Shown: in pieces, positions 1-8,159 of the stretch
How the letters are laid out: each line of letters opens with the position of its first letter
Numbering within the stretch: position 1 is the stretch's first letter
Notes under the pieces: model-generated
What the model was told of the DNA's origin: nothing
What the model saw: the letters and a program-made list of their open reading frames with translations, nothing else
Database searches by the model: none
Position numbers and translations under genes: made by a program
Source: Chthoniobacteraceae bacterium
GTDB lineage: Bacteria > Verrucomicrobiota > Verrucomicrobiia > Chthoniobacterales > Chthoniobacteraceae
DNA: 64,000 bases
Assembly: GCA_947479475.1 (NCBI GenBank)
Contig: CANJZW010000009.1
Location: 1 to 64,000, forward strand
Reading direction: 5' to 3'

Positions 1-474
1 ACAGTGACCGATGGCAATACCGTGACTGTTTCGGGAGACAATCTGAAGGGAGCGTTGACCAAAGCAGGAGCCGGGAAGGTTGTTCTTAACGGCTCTAACA
101 CGGAACTGACGGCCATCACGCTCTCGGACGGGGCCTTGGAGATTGGAGCCAATCAGAACGCGCTTACTGCAGCGAATTTGAACAAAGGGACGGTGTCCGG
201 AGCCGGGAAGCTGACATCGACGACTGGAATCAATGCGACGGTGACCGATGGCAATACCGTGACCGTTTCGGGAGACAACCTGAAGGGAGTGTTGACCAAA
301 GCGGGAGCCGGGAAGGTTGCGCTTAACGGCTTCAACACCGAATTAGCGGGCATCGTCCTGAATGATGGGGAACTTAGCCTTGGAGCCGATCAAAGCACCA
401 GCGGCACAGTGATCTTGCATAAAGGAACGGTCTCCGGCACTGGCAGGACGCTGTCGACAGCAAACGGCATCACC
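1..474 (+). repeat. Tandem 237-bp repeats in autotransporter passenger
   Basis: Bases 1-237 and 238-474 are two in-phase 79-codon units. Their first 100 or so bases are nearly identical; the encoded 35 residues differ at only about three positions (A/V, V/A, S/F). The second halves have diverged. A third, much weaker unit follows to about 700. High DNA identity over only part of the unit suggests recent duplication or gene conversion between passenger repeats. More copies probably lie upstream of the window. Confidence 0.85.
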
Positions 475-2415
475 GTCAATACGGTGGCCCCAACTGACTC
501 GGTTGCCGTAAGTGCGAATCTTGCGGGTAATCTCCTCACCAAAAACGGCTCTGGCAACCTCACCCTCAGCGGAAACAATGCCTCGCTCAATGGCCTTACG
601 ATCGACGAAGGCGCTGTATCGGTTACTAGCAACGCAGCGCTCGGAACAGGCAACGTCAATGTTGGCACTGTAGCGTCCCTCAATGGCATCGGTCTGAAGC
701 TCGACCAGGCTGCGCCTACGCTGACGGTCAATGGGACACTAAACGCAAATTCGCTGACAGTTGGAGCGGGCAAAATCCTGAAAGGCAACGGTGTTGTGAA
801 TGCAGGTGTCGTGCTTGCTGCTGGGGCTCAGATATCTCCCGGCAATTCACCGGGCATGCTCACTGTCGGATCACTCACTGGAACGGGCGATTACATCTGG
901 GAACGGACCGCACCGGACGCTAAAGTTGTTTCGCCTGCTTCCGTGGGGACGGCCGGGAAGGCCTACGATCAGATCACGGTTACTGGGGCCAGTGGAAGCA
1001 GCCAGCTTAGCGGAATTACGGTCAGGCCTCGGAATCTTGCCGGCGCAGAAATTCCAGTCACAAATACCACGGCTGGTGGCGAAAGCTTTGCTCTCGACCA
1101 GGTGCGCGTGAATCCGGCTAAGCCGCTTGTCTACGGCAGCATCATCAAGGGAGTTTTCACGGACCTTCCTCGGTTTGGCGGTTCTGATACTGCGGTCATT
1201 AAGATCCGGCTGGTGCAGAACGACAATCCGGCCAACGGCGTTGATCTCGTGGTGGACCGCAAATCTTACTCGCAGTTTGCCCAAAACAGGAACGGCGCCG
1301 CCTTCGGCTCCTACCTGGATTCCCAGCTGAAAGCCAAGTATGAGGACGCAGGAAAAGTCGGTGGCCTTCTCCGCGAACTGGACTCTTACAGCTCTAACTC
1401 GGATGTGACTGCGCGTTTGCGGGCGATCGATCCAACCTCCGCCTATGCGAGCATGTTCGCGGTGAACGTGCGCAGGGCTTTGGTCGTCAGTTCAGCCATT
1501 GATGATCATCTGGACGTGATTTCTGCGGAGGGTGCGATGGCTTCCTCCCTCAATCTAGGGGCAGCCCCCGCTGTGGGAATGCAGACCCCCCACGGCGCAT
1601 CTGATAAAGCATTCACGGCTTGGACAGCAGGTTACGCCGCCAGTTCGAGTCGGGAAGCGGCCGGTGGTTATGGAAGTCTCCAATCCACTGACAACGGCGG
1701 CATGCTGGGCTTGGAAGGACGTCTGGGCAACTTGACGGTCGGTGTGGTTGCCTCCACCGGACAGGCTACGTCGAACTTTGAGGATCCCTCCATGAAAGTC
1801 GACTCCGACAACTGGACGGTAGGCGGCTATGGAAGCGTAGCTCTCGGCGGTGTGACCTTGGATGCCACGGCTCTTTGGGGCAATAGCGACGACAAGAGCA
1901 GCCGTGCCACAGCGAAGGCGTCCTATGGGTCAAATTCCACGCAGTTGGGATTGGGTGTGAGCGTCAATCTTCTCTCTCCCGGGAGCGAATGGCAGATTAC
2001 ACCGGTGGCTCGTCTGAAATACGTCAGCTATTCTCAGGATGCGCTTGAAGAATCCGGTTCCAGCTTCCTGTTCAAGGGGGATAAGATGAGCGACACGGCG
2101 CTGCTCTCCAAGTTGGGGATGCGTGTGAGCCATCGCTCCAAGGTTTCCAAGGACGTGACCCTCGGCCTCGATGGGGCCGCCTACTGGGTGCACGACTTTG
2201 ATTCCGCGGGCAAGGGTCTGAACACACAGTTATTGGGAGCCAACGGTTCTTTCCAAGCCATCGGGCGCAAGACCAATGTGGAGTCTGCGCAGGTGAACTT
2301 GGGGGTTCATGCAACGTTCTCCGAAACGGTGACGATCCGTCTGAGCGGTCAGCAGGATGTGGGTAGTGCCAGTTCGCAGAGCTCAGGCATCTTCTCAATC
2401 GCCCTCAACTTCTAA
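1..2415 (+). CDS. Autotransporter, C-terminal part (5' end outside window)
   Basis: This is the last 804 codons of a larger gene. The frame is open to the first base, so the start lies upstream of the window. The visible passenger has tandem beta-strand repeats of the autotransporter-associated type, with cores such as LTKAGAGKVVLNGSNT, in about three units of roughly 79 residues. A less repetitive stretch follows. The last 270 or so residues (from FTAWTAGYAAS) alternate like strands of a 12-stranded outer-membrane barrel and end in Phe (IALNF), as type V autotransporter barrels do. The family exports its own passenger through this barrel to the cell surface. The passenger cargo cannot be inferred. 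A strong terminator follows at 2437-2482. The family call is secure; the specific role is unknown. Confidence 0.9.
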   Translation, partial: TVTDGNTVTVSGDNLKGALTKAGAGKVVLNGSNTELTAITLSDGALEIGANQNALTAANLNKGTVSGAGKLTSTTGINATVTDGNTVTVSGDNLKGVLTKAGAGKVALNGFNTELAGIVLNDGELSLGADQSTSGTVILHKGTVSGTGRTLSTANGITVNTVAPTDSVAVSANLAGNLLTKNGSGNLTLSGNNASLNGLTIDEGAVSVTSNAALGTGNVNVGTVASLNGIGLKLDQAAPTLTVNGTLNANSLTVGAGKILKGNGVVNAGVVLAAGAQISPGNSPGMLTVGSLTGTGDYIWERTAPDAKVVSPASVGTAGKAYDQITVTGASGSSQLSGITVRPRNLAGAEIPVTNTTAGGESFALDQVRVNPAKPLVYGSIIKGVFTDLPRFGGSDTAVIKIRLVQNDNPANGVDLVVDRKSYSQFAQNRNGAAFGSYLDSQLKAKYEDAGKVGGLLRELDSYSSNSDVTARLRAIDPTSAYASMFAVNVRRALVVSSAIDDHLDVISAEGAMASSLNLGAAPAVGMQTPHGASDKAFTAWTAGYAASSSREAAGGYGSLQSTDNGGMLGLEGRLGNLTVGVVASTGQATSNFEDPSMKVDSDNWTVGGYGSVALGGVTLDATALWGNSDDKSSRATAKASYGSNSTQLGLGVSVNLLSPGSEWQITPVARLKYVSYSQDALEESGSSFLFKGDKMSDTALLSKLGMRVSHRSKVSKDVTLGLDGAAYWVHDFDSAGKGLNTQLLGANGSFQAIGRKTNVESAQVNLGVHATFSETVTIRLSGQQDVGSASSQSSGIFSIALNF

Positions 2416-2436
2416 CCTCAGAAAACTGGTTTCCTC

Positions 2437-2482
2437 AAAAGCCCGGCGGGTTTGATTGCAGAATCACCGCCGGGCTTTTTTT
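2437..2482 (+). terminator. Rho-independent terminator after autotransporter
   Basis: A perfect 9-bp GC stem, GCCCGGCGG (2441-2449) with CCGCCGGGC (2467-2475), is preceded by an A-run and followed by seven T residues. It lies 22 bp after the autotransporter stop and ends 8 bp before the next start, so it should separate the two transcripts unless there is read-through. Confidence 0.9.
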
Positions 2483-2490
2483 GACGCACG

Positions 2491-2877
2491 ATGATGCACC
2501 TGAATCATTTGGTCACAGCCTTGGCCGTTGCGCTGTTGCTGATCAACGGCGGCCTGTATTTCAAGGTGGTGGAAAACGCCCAAATCCGGAGTGAAACTCA
2601 TGACTTTCAAAAAGTGGCCGCTTCCATCCAGTCCCAGTTCGCGGCAAAACAACAGCAATTCCAGGCGCAGGAGGAGAAACTTAAGGAAGGTTCGGCGATT
2701 GTGAAGACGGTGGGACCAGCGGTTGTGGCGGACATGAGTGGATTGGCGCAAAAATCTCCCAGCAACCCTTTGCGGGATCTATTGCAAAAATACGGGGTAT
2801 CGGTGAAGGAAAGCCCGCCAGGAGCGGCTGGGCAGCCTGTTTCGGGGCCGGCGGCGGCGAAGAGGGGGGGTAACTGA
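2491..2877 (+). CDS. Small membrane-anchored coiled-coil protein, cassette copy 1 gene A
   Basis: This 128-aa protein is not recognised from any named family. It has an N-terminal hydrophobic segment (residues 6-23) that could be a membrane anchor or uncleaved signal. A charged, Gln-rich helix follows (about 38-68) with the motif AAKQQQFQAQEEKLKEGSAI, then a TVGPAVV segment and a short C-terminal tail ending KRGGN. It resembles the product at 12687-13067 along its whole length, including LAAK/FAAK-rQQ, EKLxxGSAI, TVGPAV, LLxKYGV and the C-terminal GGN. The stop overlaps the next start (TGATG), so the pair is probably translationally coupled. No convincing ribosome site precedes the start, and a second ATG at 2494 is equally possible. 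Function is unknown; a structural or regulatory envelope role is only a guess. Confidence 0.75.
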   Translation: MMHLNHLVTALAVALLLINGGLYFKVVENAQIRSETHDFQKVAASIQSQFAAKQQQFQAQEEKLKEGSAIVKTVGPAVVADMSGLAQKSPSNPLRDLLQKYGVSVKESPPGAAGQPVSGPAAAKRGGN

Positions 2878-3305
2878 TGTCTGAGAACAAATTTACTTCC
2901 CTGAGTGCTTCGTGTGGATTGCTCCTGTTTGCGGGAATTGTGGTTTCGGGGACCCAATGGCGGGTGGCCTCGATTGAAAACTCGGTTCTCGATGCGCAGC
3001 GCACCATCGCAGCAAAGCGTCTGGCGCAGATTCAGGCGACCCAGACTCAGACAAACGAGGCGTTGAAAAGCCGGGAGTTGCAGATCGAGTCCGAGGGCGA
3101 GTTGAAGTCGAAATACGCCGCGTTGCTCACGGATTTAGTCGAACTGGCTGCGGTGGATGTGGACGCGCGGGCAATCACGCAAAAGTGGAAAATCCAGCAG
3201 CAGGGTGCGACGGGAGTTGGTGGAGAAGCCGCCAACCTGCAGGCCCCCGCGGTGAAAGCGCCGGCTGAAGTGCCTCGCGCGAAGCCCGGTCCGGCCGGAG
3301 GCTGA
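2877..3305 (+). CDS. Small membrane-anchored coiled-coil protein, cassette copy 1 gene B
   Basis: This 142-aa protein overlaps gene A by one base (TGATG). It has one transmembrane segment (about residues 9-26), a long heptad-like helix (30-80), then the strongly conserved block SKYAALLTDLVELA followed by DARAITQKWKIQQQG, and a Pro/Ala-rich tail. The block is almost unchanged in the paralogue at 13069-13494, while the membrane part and tail differ, so the block is likely the functional contact. A G-rich stretch just before the start could act as ribosome site. I do not recognise the family. Pairing, order and topology suggest A and B form a membrane-tethered coiled-coil complex; that is inference. 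Confidence 0.75.
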   Translation: MSENKFTSLSASCGLLLFAGIVVSGTQWRVASIENSVLDAQRTIAAKRLAQIQATQTQTNEALKSRELQIESEGELKSKYAALLTDLVELAAVDVDARAITQKWKIQQQGATGVGGEAANLQAPAVKAPAEVPRAKPGPAGG

Positions 3306-3531
3306 GAGTGCGAGCGGAGGCGCGAGGGGCGTAGACGGAGGCAGGGCCACACCTGGAGACCGGGGAGAGTCGCGACGGGATGTTGGCCCCGGGTGGCTGG
3401 CTCGAGCAGACAATTGGCGGCGAGACGATTCCCCTGTGGATCCGGCAGCCTCGACCACGCGCATTCGGTGGACGAATCCGTGGAACTGGCAGACCTTAAA
3501 AAGGCGCCTGCGTTCTATCGGGAGTTCAGAC
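3306..3531. other. Gap of 226 bp with tRNA-Leu-like fragment but no gene
   Basis: The gap lies between the cassette and a convergent secreted-protein gene. It is GC-rich with no credible reading frame. Near its end (3478-3534) the sequence resembles pieces of a leucine tRNA: a D-arm-like GTGGAACTGGCAGAC, a TTAAAA stretch and a T-arm-like GGGAGTTCAGACTC. The acceptor ends do not pair and the anticodon stem is missing, so it is not annotated as a tRNA. Confidence 0.4.
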
Positions 3532-4296
3532 TCACTTTTTAGTGTAGTCCTGAACGCGGCTAAGCCAGCCTGGAAGCCAGCGTTCTTCGTGTCGTTCGGG
3601 CGGGGCGTTCTGCACGCGCCTGCGCAGCGTAGCGGCTGCGGCCTGCGAGAAGTCGTGGACGGTGCCGTTTTGTGGCATGGCTTGGAGCACCTGCAGCAGG
3701 CCCCAGCCTTTTGCCTGATATCTTTCGGCTGGCAGGATGCCTTCGCCTTTGAAGTTCACATAGTCGATCAGCGCGAATCGCCCCTGCGGGTTCGCCGCCA
3801 AGCGGTCGAAGGTGACTTGCAAGGCAGCCCGCTCAGAGGCTGGGAGAGTTTGGAGAATCGAGGGCAGGGCCTTTTCCAACCGTTCAGCCAGAAACTGGCT
3901 CTGCTGGGGAACGGTAGAGCGGAGAAGTTCGCGCATTTCGCGAAGACGGGGGGATTGTTCGTCTTTCAGAAAAGCGGCTCGGTCTGGCCACGGGCAGGGC
4001 GAGCCAGCCTTGAGCCAGTCAGGAAGGCGCACACCCTTTTGCTCTAAAAAACGGAGCAGTTTCGGGAAGCTTTCTTCAAAAGGGCCCTTGGGACCAGCGG
4101 GGTACCAGATGAAATGGCCGATCCCGAGGGAGGCGAAGGCCTCGCCCGTATTCCAGGAGGTAAGCCCTGAAACCTCCCCGGCAGCTTCGTTTTGCCAGAC
4201 GCGGCGGCCGATCGTTTCAAGGTCGGCCGGGGCAAGCGGTGGAAGCGCGGCCAAGGGGAATAGGAGGGGGAGGAGATAAAACATGGCTCTGAGCAA
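3532..4296 (-). CDS. Secreted protein of unknown function
   Basis: This 254-aa protein has a clear signal peptide (residues 1-23, hydrophobic, ending before APADLE). The mature part begins with a conserved-looking stretch, IGRRVWQNEAAG, followed by LTSWNTGEAFASLGIGHFIW. This resembles a widespread family of uncharacterised bacterial secreted proteins. The WNxGExFxSLGIGHF pattern, with invariant-looking Glu and His, hints at a catalytic site in the manner of lysozyme-like folds, but I cannot establish that. A later Met at 4284 would shorten the signal peptide slightly. It is transcribed away from hprK, 131 bp upstream. The reading frame is confident; the function is not. Confidence 0.7.
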   Translation of the reverse strand: MLRAMFYLLPLLFPLAALPPLAPADLETIGRRVWQNEAAGEVSGLTSWNTGEAFASLGIGHFIWYPAGPKGPFEESFPKLLRFLEQKGVRLPDWLKAGSPCPWPDRAAFLKDEQSPRLREMRELLRSTVPQQSQFLAERLEKALPSILQTLPASERAALQVTFDRLAANPQGRFALIDYVNFKGEGILPAERYQAKGWGLLQVLQAMPQNGTVHDFSQAAAATLRRRVQNAPPERHEERWLPGWLSRVQDYTKK

Positions 4297-4427
4297 TTGC
4301 AGGAGAAGTAGGATAATTCAAAATGAACCAAAGAGGGAGGGCTCATTTCGGATGCTATCTTTTTTAAAGCTATTCCTGCTTCAGGTTCGACTGCGCTTTG
4401 CTATGCTGAAGGCGTCGTCCTTTTCTA

Positions 4428-5393
4428 ATGAGCACCCCAGATCCAACCTACAACGCCGTGACGGTCGGCACGTTTTTTGCCCGTCATGCCGAGGCGTTGC
4501 ATATGGAGCAGCTTGACCACTCCATCGTGGGCATGGAGCGCGAAATTAGGGAGCCCACCCTGAACAGGCCGGGGCTCGCGCTCTCCGGGTTCTACTCGTA
4601 CTTTGCCGAAAAGAGAATTCAGGTGTTTGGTGCGGCGGAGTTTTCCTATCTGAACAGCCTCAACCCCGTGGAGGCGCAGGGCCGGTGCAGAGCGCTCTGC
4701 GAGAGACCGATTCCCTGCATCGTTGTGGCGCGCGGCTACGAACCGCCCCCTTATTTGCTTGGGGAGGCCGCTGCCGCCGGGATTGCGATATTTGTGAGCA
4801 AAATGGTGACGATGAACTTTCTGAACGCGGCCACTTTGGCCCTGGCTCATGACTTCGCCCCCACCAAGAGCGAGTATGGCTCGATGGTGGATATTTTGGG
4901 GGTTGGAACGCTGATTCGCGGTTCAAGCGGGATTGGCAAAAGTGAGTGTGTTCTTGGCTTGTTGGAGCGCGGGCACAGTCTTGTGAGTGATGACATCACG
5001 CGGTACCGGGGGATTGAAGGCCGGGAATTGATCGGGACGTCCCCTGACTTGACGCGCCACCACATGGAGGTCCGTGGCCTGGGGGTGATTAATGTCATGT
5101 CTATTTTCGGGGTTGGAAGCGTGCGCCTTGAGAAGCGACTCGATCTCGTGGTGACCCTTCGAGACTGGGAGGAGCTTGAGGAAGTCGACCGCACCGGATT
5201 GGACCAAGATTACTATAACGTGCTGGAAATACAGGTTCCTCACGTGACGATTCCCGTTCGGATGGGCCGGGATCTGGCACGGTTGGTGGAGGTGGCGGCT
5301 TTGGATCAAAAGCTTAAAAGTATGGGCCACCACAGTGCTTTGGAGTTTAATAATCGTTTGATGCAGTTAATGCAGCGAAATCAGAAGTCGTAA
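4428..5393 (+). CDS. hprK: HPr kinase/phosphorylase
   Basis: This bifunctional enzyme phosphorylates or dephosphorylates a serine of HPr and links carbon status to regulation. At 321 aa it is of usual length. Residues 1-130 form the variable N-terminal domain. The Walker A loop is RGSSGIGKSE (164-173). The Asp pair is SDD at 187-189, and the family signature EVRGLGVINV begins at 214. The C-terminal GRDLARLVEVAAL matches the family. The catalytic His that precedes the P-loop in the Lactobacillus and Bacillus enzymes (HGVLVD) aligns with Tyr150 here (YGSMVD), so the phosphorylase/kinase balance may differ. It is the first gene of hprK-ptsH-ptsI. No clear ribosome site is visible before the ATG. 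Confidence 0.95.
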   Translation: MSTPDPTYNAVTVGTFFARHAEALHMEQLDHSIVGMEREIREPTLNRPGLALSGFYSYFAEKRIQVFGAAEFSYLNSLNPVEAQGRCRALCERPIPCIVVARGYEPPPYLLGEAAAAGIAIFVSKMVTMNFLNAATLALAHDFAPTKSEYGSMVDILGVGTLIRGSSGIGKSECVLGLLERGHSLVSDDITRYRGIEGRELIGTSPDLTRHHMEVRGLGVINVMSIFGVGSVRLEKRLDLVVTLRDWEELEEVDRTGLDQDYYNVLEIQVPHVTIPVRMGRDLARLVEVAALDQKLKSMGHHSALEFNNRLMQLMQRNQKS

Positions 5394-5436
5394 TTTTTTG
5401 GCTGATCCCATATACAACGCTGTTTTAATAAGAAAA

Positions 5437-5700
5437 GTGACCAAAGACCTGACCATCCAAAACCGCCTCGGACTTCATGCACGGCCCTCAGCCATGTTTG
5501 TGAAGACCTGTAACCGTTTCAAGTGTGAGATCTGGGTGGAAAAGGATGGGGAGAAGGTCAATGGGAAGAGCATCATGGGGTTGATGATGCTCGCCGCGGG
5601 CTTGGGCTCGCGGCTGAAGGTCTCGTGCGAAGGGGCCGACGAGGCGGTGGCGATGGAGGAAATTGAGCGTCTTCTTGAACGGAAATTTGAGGAAGACTGA
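5437..5700 (+). CDS. ptsH: Phosphocarrier protein HPr
   Basis: HPr accepts phosphate from enzyme I on a histidine and is phosphorylated by HprK on a serine. Choosing the GTG start at 5437 gives 87 aa, the usual HPr size. It puts the active-site His at 14 (GLHARPSA) and the regulatory Ser at 45 (VNGKSIMG), one off canonical His15 and Ser46. A TTG at 5398 would add 13 residues and begin 4 bp after hprK; neither start has a good ribosome site. Both phosphorylation sites are intact. It lies 43 bp after hprK and 27 bp before ptsI, and is almost certainly co-transcribed with them. Confidence 0.93.
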   Translation: MTKDLTIQNRLGLHARPSAMFVKTCNRFKCEIWVEKDGEKVNGKSIMGLMMLAAGLGSRLKVSCEGADEAVAMEEIERLLERKFEED

Positions 5701-5727
5701 GGGCTTGCGCCCTTTTCTTCGTGAGCC

Positions 5728-7497
5728 ATGAGAGCGTCCAATGTGCATCTTGAGCGCCGTTTCCAAGGAGTTGCCGTTTCGCCAGGCATCGCGAAAGGCA
5801 AAGCGTGGGTGCATCGCATGGACGATGAGTCGGTCCCTTGTTATCCGCTTGAACACGGAACGATAGAGTCGGAAATCCATCGTCTGGAGGCCGCGCTGCT
5901 TCAGACCCGCAGCCAAATCCAGGAACTCCAGCAGCGGATTTCAACTTCGATCGGCGATGAAAACGCCAGTATTTTTGACGCACACCTGCTCGTCGTCGAC
6001 GACCGGAGCCTCATTGACGAGGTGATGCGGATGATCAAAAAAGACCGCCTGAATGCGGAAAGTGTTTTTACGACGGTTTCAGGGCGGTACATCAAGACGC
6101 TCAGTGAAATCGACGATCCCTATCTGCGTGAGCGTGCCGTAGACATCCACGACGTCTGCCGCAGGGTGGTGCGCAATTTAACAGGAAGCGCGAACCGCGA
6201 TCTGACGACCGAGGTGGGCGGGGAGCGGCGGATTCTGATTTCACACAATCTGGCGCCAAGCGATACCGCGCAGTTGAATCCTGAGACGGTTTTGGGATTC
6301 GCCACCGATGTGGGTAGCAAAACCTCGCACACGGCCATCATGGCCCGGTCCTTGAATATTCCCGCAGTGGTAGCGCTGCACGATATCAGTCTGCAAGTGG
6401 AGACCGGCGAGATTCTTTTGTTGGACGGGTACGCGGGGCTCATCATCGTGAATCCTTCAGAGGCCACGCTTCTGGAGTACGCTGAAATTGAACGCCAGAA
6501 AGGCGTGGTCGAACTGGAGTTGGGAAGCCTGCGGGAAACCGAGTGCAAAACAGTCGACGGCAAACACGTGGTGCTCTCGGCAAACATCGAGATGCCACGG
6601 GATGTGGCCGTCGTGAGGCACTCTGGCGCCGAAGGGGTGGGGCTCTTTCGCACCGAGTTTTTATATCTCAATTCGGAAGCGTTGCCCTGTGAGCAAACGC
6701 AGTACGAAGCCTACCGGAGCGTGGTTTCACAACTGGCCCCCGCTCCCGTCATCATTCGTACGTTGGACCTTGGGGGGGACAAGATCATGTCCTCTCTCAA
6801 TCTTCCCCAGGAGATGAACCCGTTTTTGGGATGGCGCGCCATTCGGTTTTGCCTCGAGCGTCCGGAGGTTTTTAAAACCCAGATCCGGGCCATTCTGCGG
6901 GCAAGCGCCCACGGGCACGTGCGGATGATGTACCCCATGATTTCGGGGGTTGAGGAGGTGCGCAAAGCCAACGTGATACTCGCGGAATGTCAGGAGGAAT
7001 TGCGAAACGAAGGGGTGGCCTTTGATGCGAAGATGCAGGTCGGAGCCATGATCGAAATTCCCAGTGCCGCGATTTCAGCCGATCTGATTGCGCGTGAGGT
7101 GGATTTTTTCTCCATCGGGACCAACGACCTCATCCAATACACGATCGCCGTTGACCGCTTAAACGAAAGAATCGCCCACCTCTACGAACCCACGCATCCC
7201 GCGATTTTACGTTTGATTCGCATGGTGGTGGAGGCGGCGCACACCCGTGGAATTTGGGTTGGAGTGTGCGGGGAGATGGCGGGTGAAGTGACGCTGACTC
7301 CTTTGCTCTTAGGGTTGGGTGTTGACGAACTCAGCACGGGGGCCGCTTTGGTGCCTCGGGTCAAAGCGGCAGTGCAGCAGTTGTCTCTGGAGGAGTGCCG
7401 GAAGCTGGCCCAATTGACCGCCGGTATGGACTCGGCCGCCGCGGTTTATTCCGCTTGTGATGCCGTCGCAAGGGTTCACTATCCGGAACTGCTCTAG
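5728..7497 (+). CDS. ptsI: PTS enzyme I (phosphoenolpyruvate-protein phosphotransferase)
   Basis: Enzyme I takes phosphate from PEP and passes it to HPr. At 589 aa it is full length. The phosphohistidine is His201 in GSKTSHTAIMARS. The PEP-binding TIM barrel carries GVGLFRTEFLYL, RTLDLGGDK, and the second signature FFSIGTNDLIQYTIAVDR; the active-site Cys lies in GVCGEMAG near the C-terminus. The N-terminal helices (HPr-binding) are present. No EIIA, EIIB or EIIC gene is in the window, so the relay may act mainly in regulation. A 27-bp gap links it to ptsH. Confidence 0.97.
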   Translation: MRASNVHLERRFQGVAVSPGIAKGKAWVHRMDDESVPCYPLEHGTIESEIHRLEAALLQTRSQIQELQQRISTSIGDENASIFDAHLLVVDDRSLIDEVMRMIKKDRLNAESVFTTVSGRYIKTLSEIDDPYLRERAVDIHDVCRRVVRNLTGSANRDLTTEVGGERRILISHNLAPSDTAQLNPETVLGFATDVGSKTSHTAIMARSLNIPAVVALHDISLQVETGEILLLDGYAGLIIVNPSEATLLEYAEIERQKGVVELELGSLRETECKTVDGKHVVLSANIEMPRDVAVVRHSGAEGVGLFRTEFLYLNSEALPCEQTQYEAYRSVVSQLAPAPVIIRTLDLGGDKIMSSLNLPQEMNPFLGWRAIRFCLERPEVFKTQIRAILRASAHGHVRMMYPMISGVEEVRKANVILAECQEELRNEGVAFDAKMQVGAMIEIPSAAISADLIAREVDFFSIGTNDLIQYTIAVDRLNERIAHLYEPTHPAILRLIRMVVEAAHTRGIWVGVCGEMAGEVTLTPLLLGLGVDELSTGAALVPRVKAAVQQLSLEECRKLAQLTAGMDSAAAVYSACDAVARVHYPELL

Positions 7498-7584
7498 GCT
7501 GAAGCCACGGATTTCTCCGAGATTGGCGGCCTGTGCTCAACGCATCCGCCTCGGTTGTCAGCCTTGGCTGCATTTTTTCGTCTT

Positions 7585-8133
7585 ATGGCAATCAAAGCCA
7601 CCATTTATAAAGCTTCCGTCGAACTCTCCGATTTGGACCGCCAGATTTATCGCAGTGCAAACACCGTGATTGCGCAGCATCCGTCCGAAAATAGCGAGCG
7701 ACTCATGGTCCGCTTACTCGCCTTCGCGCTCAACTTGCCCGGGGACGATAATCACGGGCCTTTGGAGTTCGCCAAAGACATGTGGGATGTGGATGAACCG
7801 GCGCTCTGGCAAAAAGATCTCACCGGCAAAATGGTGCATTGGCTTGAAGTGGGCCAACCCGATGAAAAGCGGATCATGCGTGTGAGCGCCCGGTCGACGC
7901 GGGTCAGCGTGTACAGTTTTGGGCCTCAAAATTGGTGGGCCGGCCTCGCGACAAAAATCACGCGCGCCCGCAACCTGGACATTTGGCAGATAGAACCTTC
8001 ACAAAGTCAGGAACTCGCGGCTCTCGCACAACGGACGATGCTTCTGCAGGTCACCGTGCAGGACGGTGCTGTTTACGTCAGCGACGAAATGCGATCGGTG
8101 GAAGTGACGCCCGTCAGGCTTTACGGAGAATAA
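7585..8133 (+). CDS. YaeQ family protein
   Basis: This 182-aa protein begins at ATG 7585 with MAIKATIYKASVELSDLDR, the usual YaeQ N-terminus; an upstream ATG at 7555 would add ten atypical residues. The family (PF07152) has a restriction-endonuclease-like PD-(D/E)XK fold. E. coli YaeQ was linked to suppression of rfaH defects, but its biochemical role is not settled. Diagnostic segments seen are YRSANTVIAQHPSENSERLM, ALWQKDLTGKMVHWLEVGQP and DEKRIMRVSARS. It follows ptsI by 87 bp and converges with the gene at 8160. Confidence 0.9.
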   Translation: MAIKATIYKASVELSDLDRQIYRSANTVIAQHPSENSERLMVRLLAFALNLPGDDNHGPLEFAKDMWDVDEPALWQKDLTGKMVHWLEVGQPDEKRIMRVSARSTRVSVYSFGPQNWWAGLATKITRARNLDIWQIEPSQSQELAALAQRTMLLQVTVQDGAVYVSDEMRSVEVTPVRLYGE

Positions 8134-8159
8134 AAAGGAGGATCGTCTCCAGGTGTTTT

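Noticed and set aside
5398-5436. TTG start giving HPr 13 extra residues
   Set aside because: HPr of 87 aa from GTG 5437 places His14 and Ser45 at near-canonical positions; TTG has no ribosome site.
7559-7581. CAGCCTTGGCTG followed by a T-run, between ptsI and yaeQ
   Set aside because: The stem is only four base pairs with a four-base loop, too weak to call a terminator.
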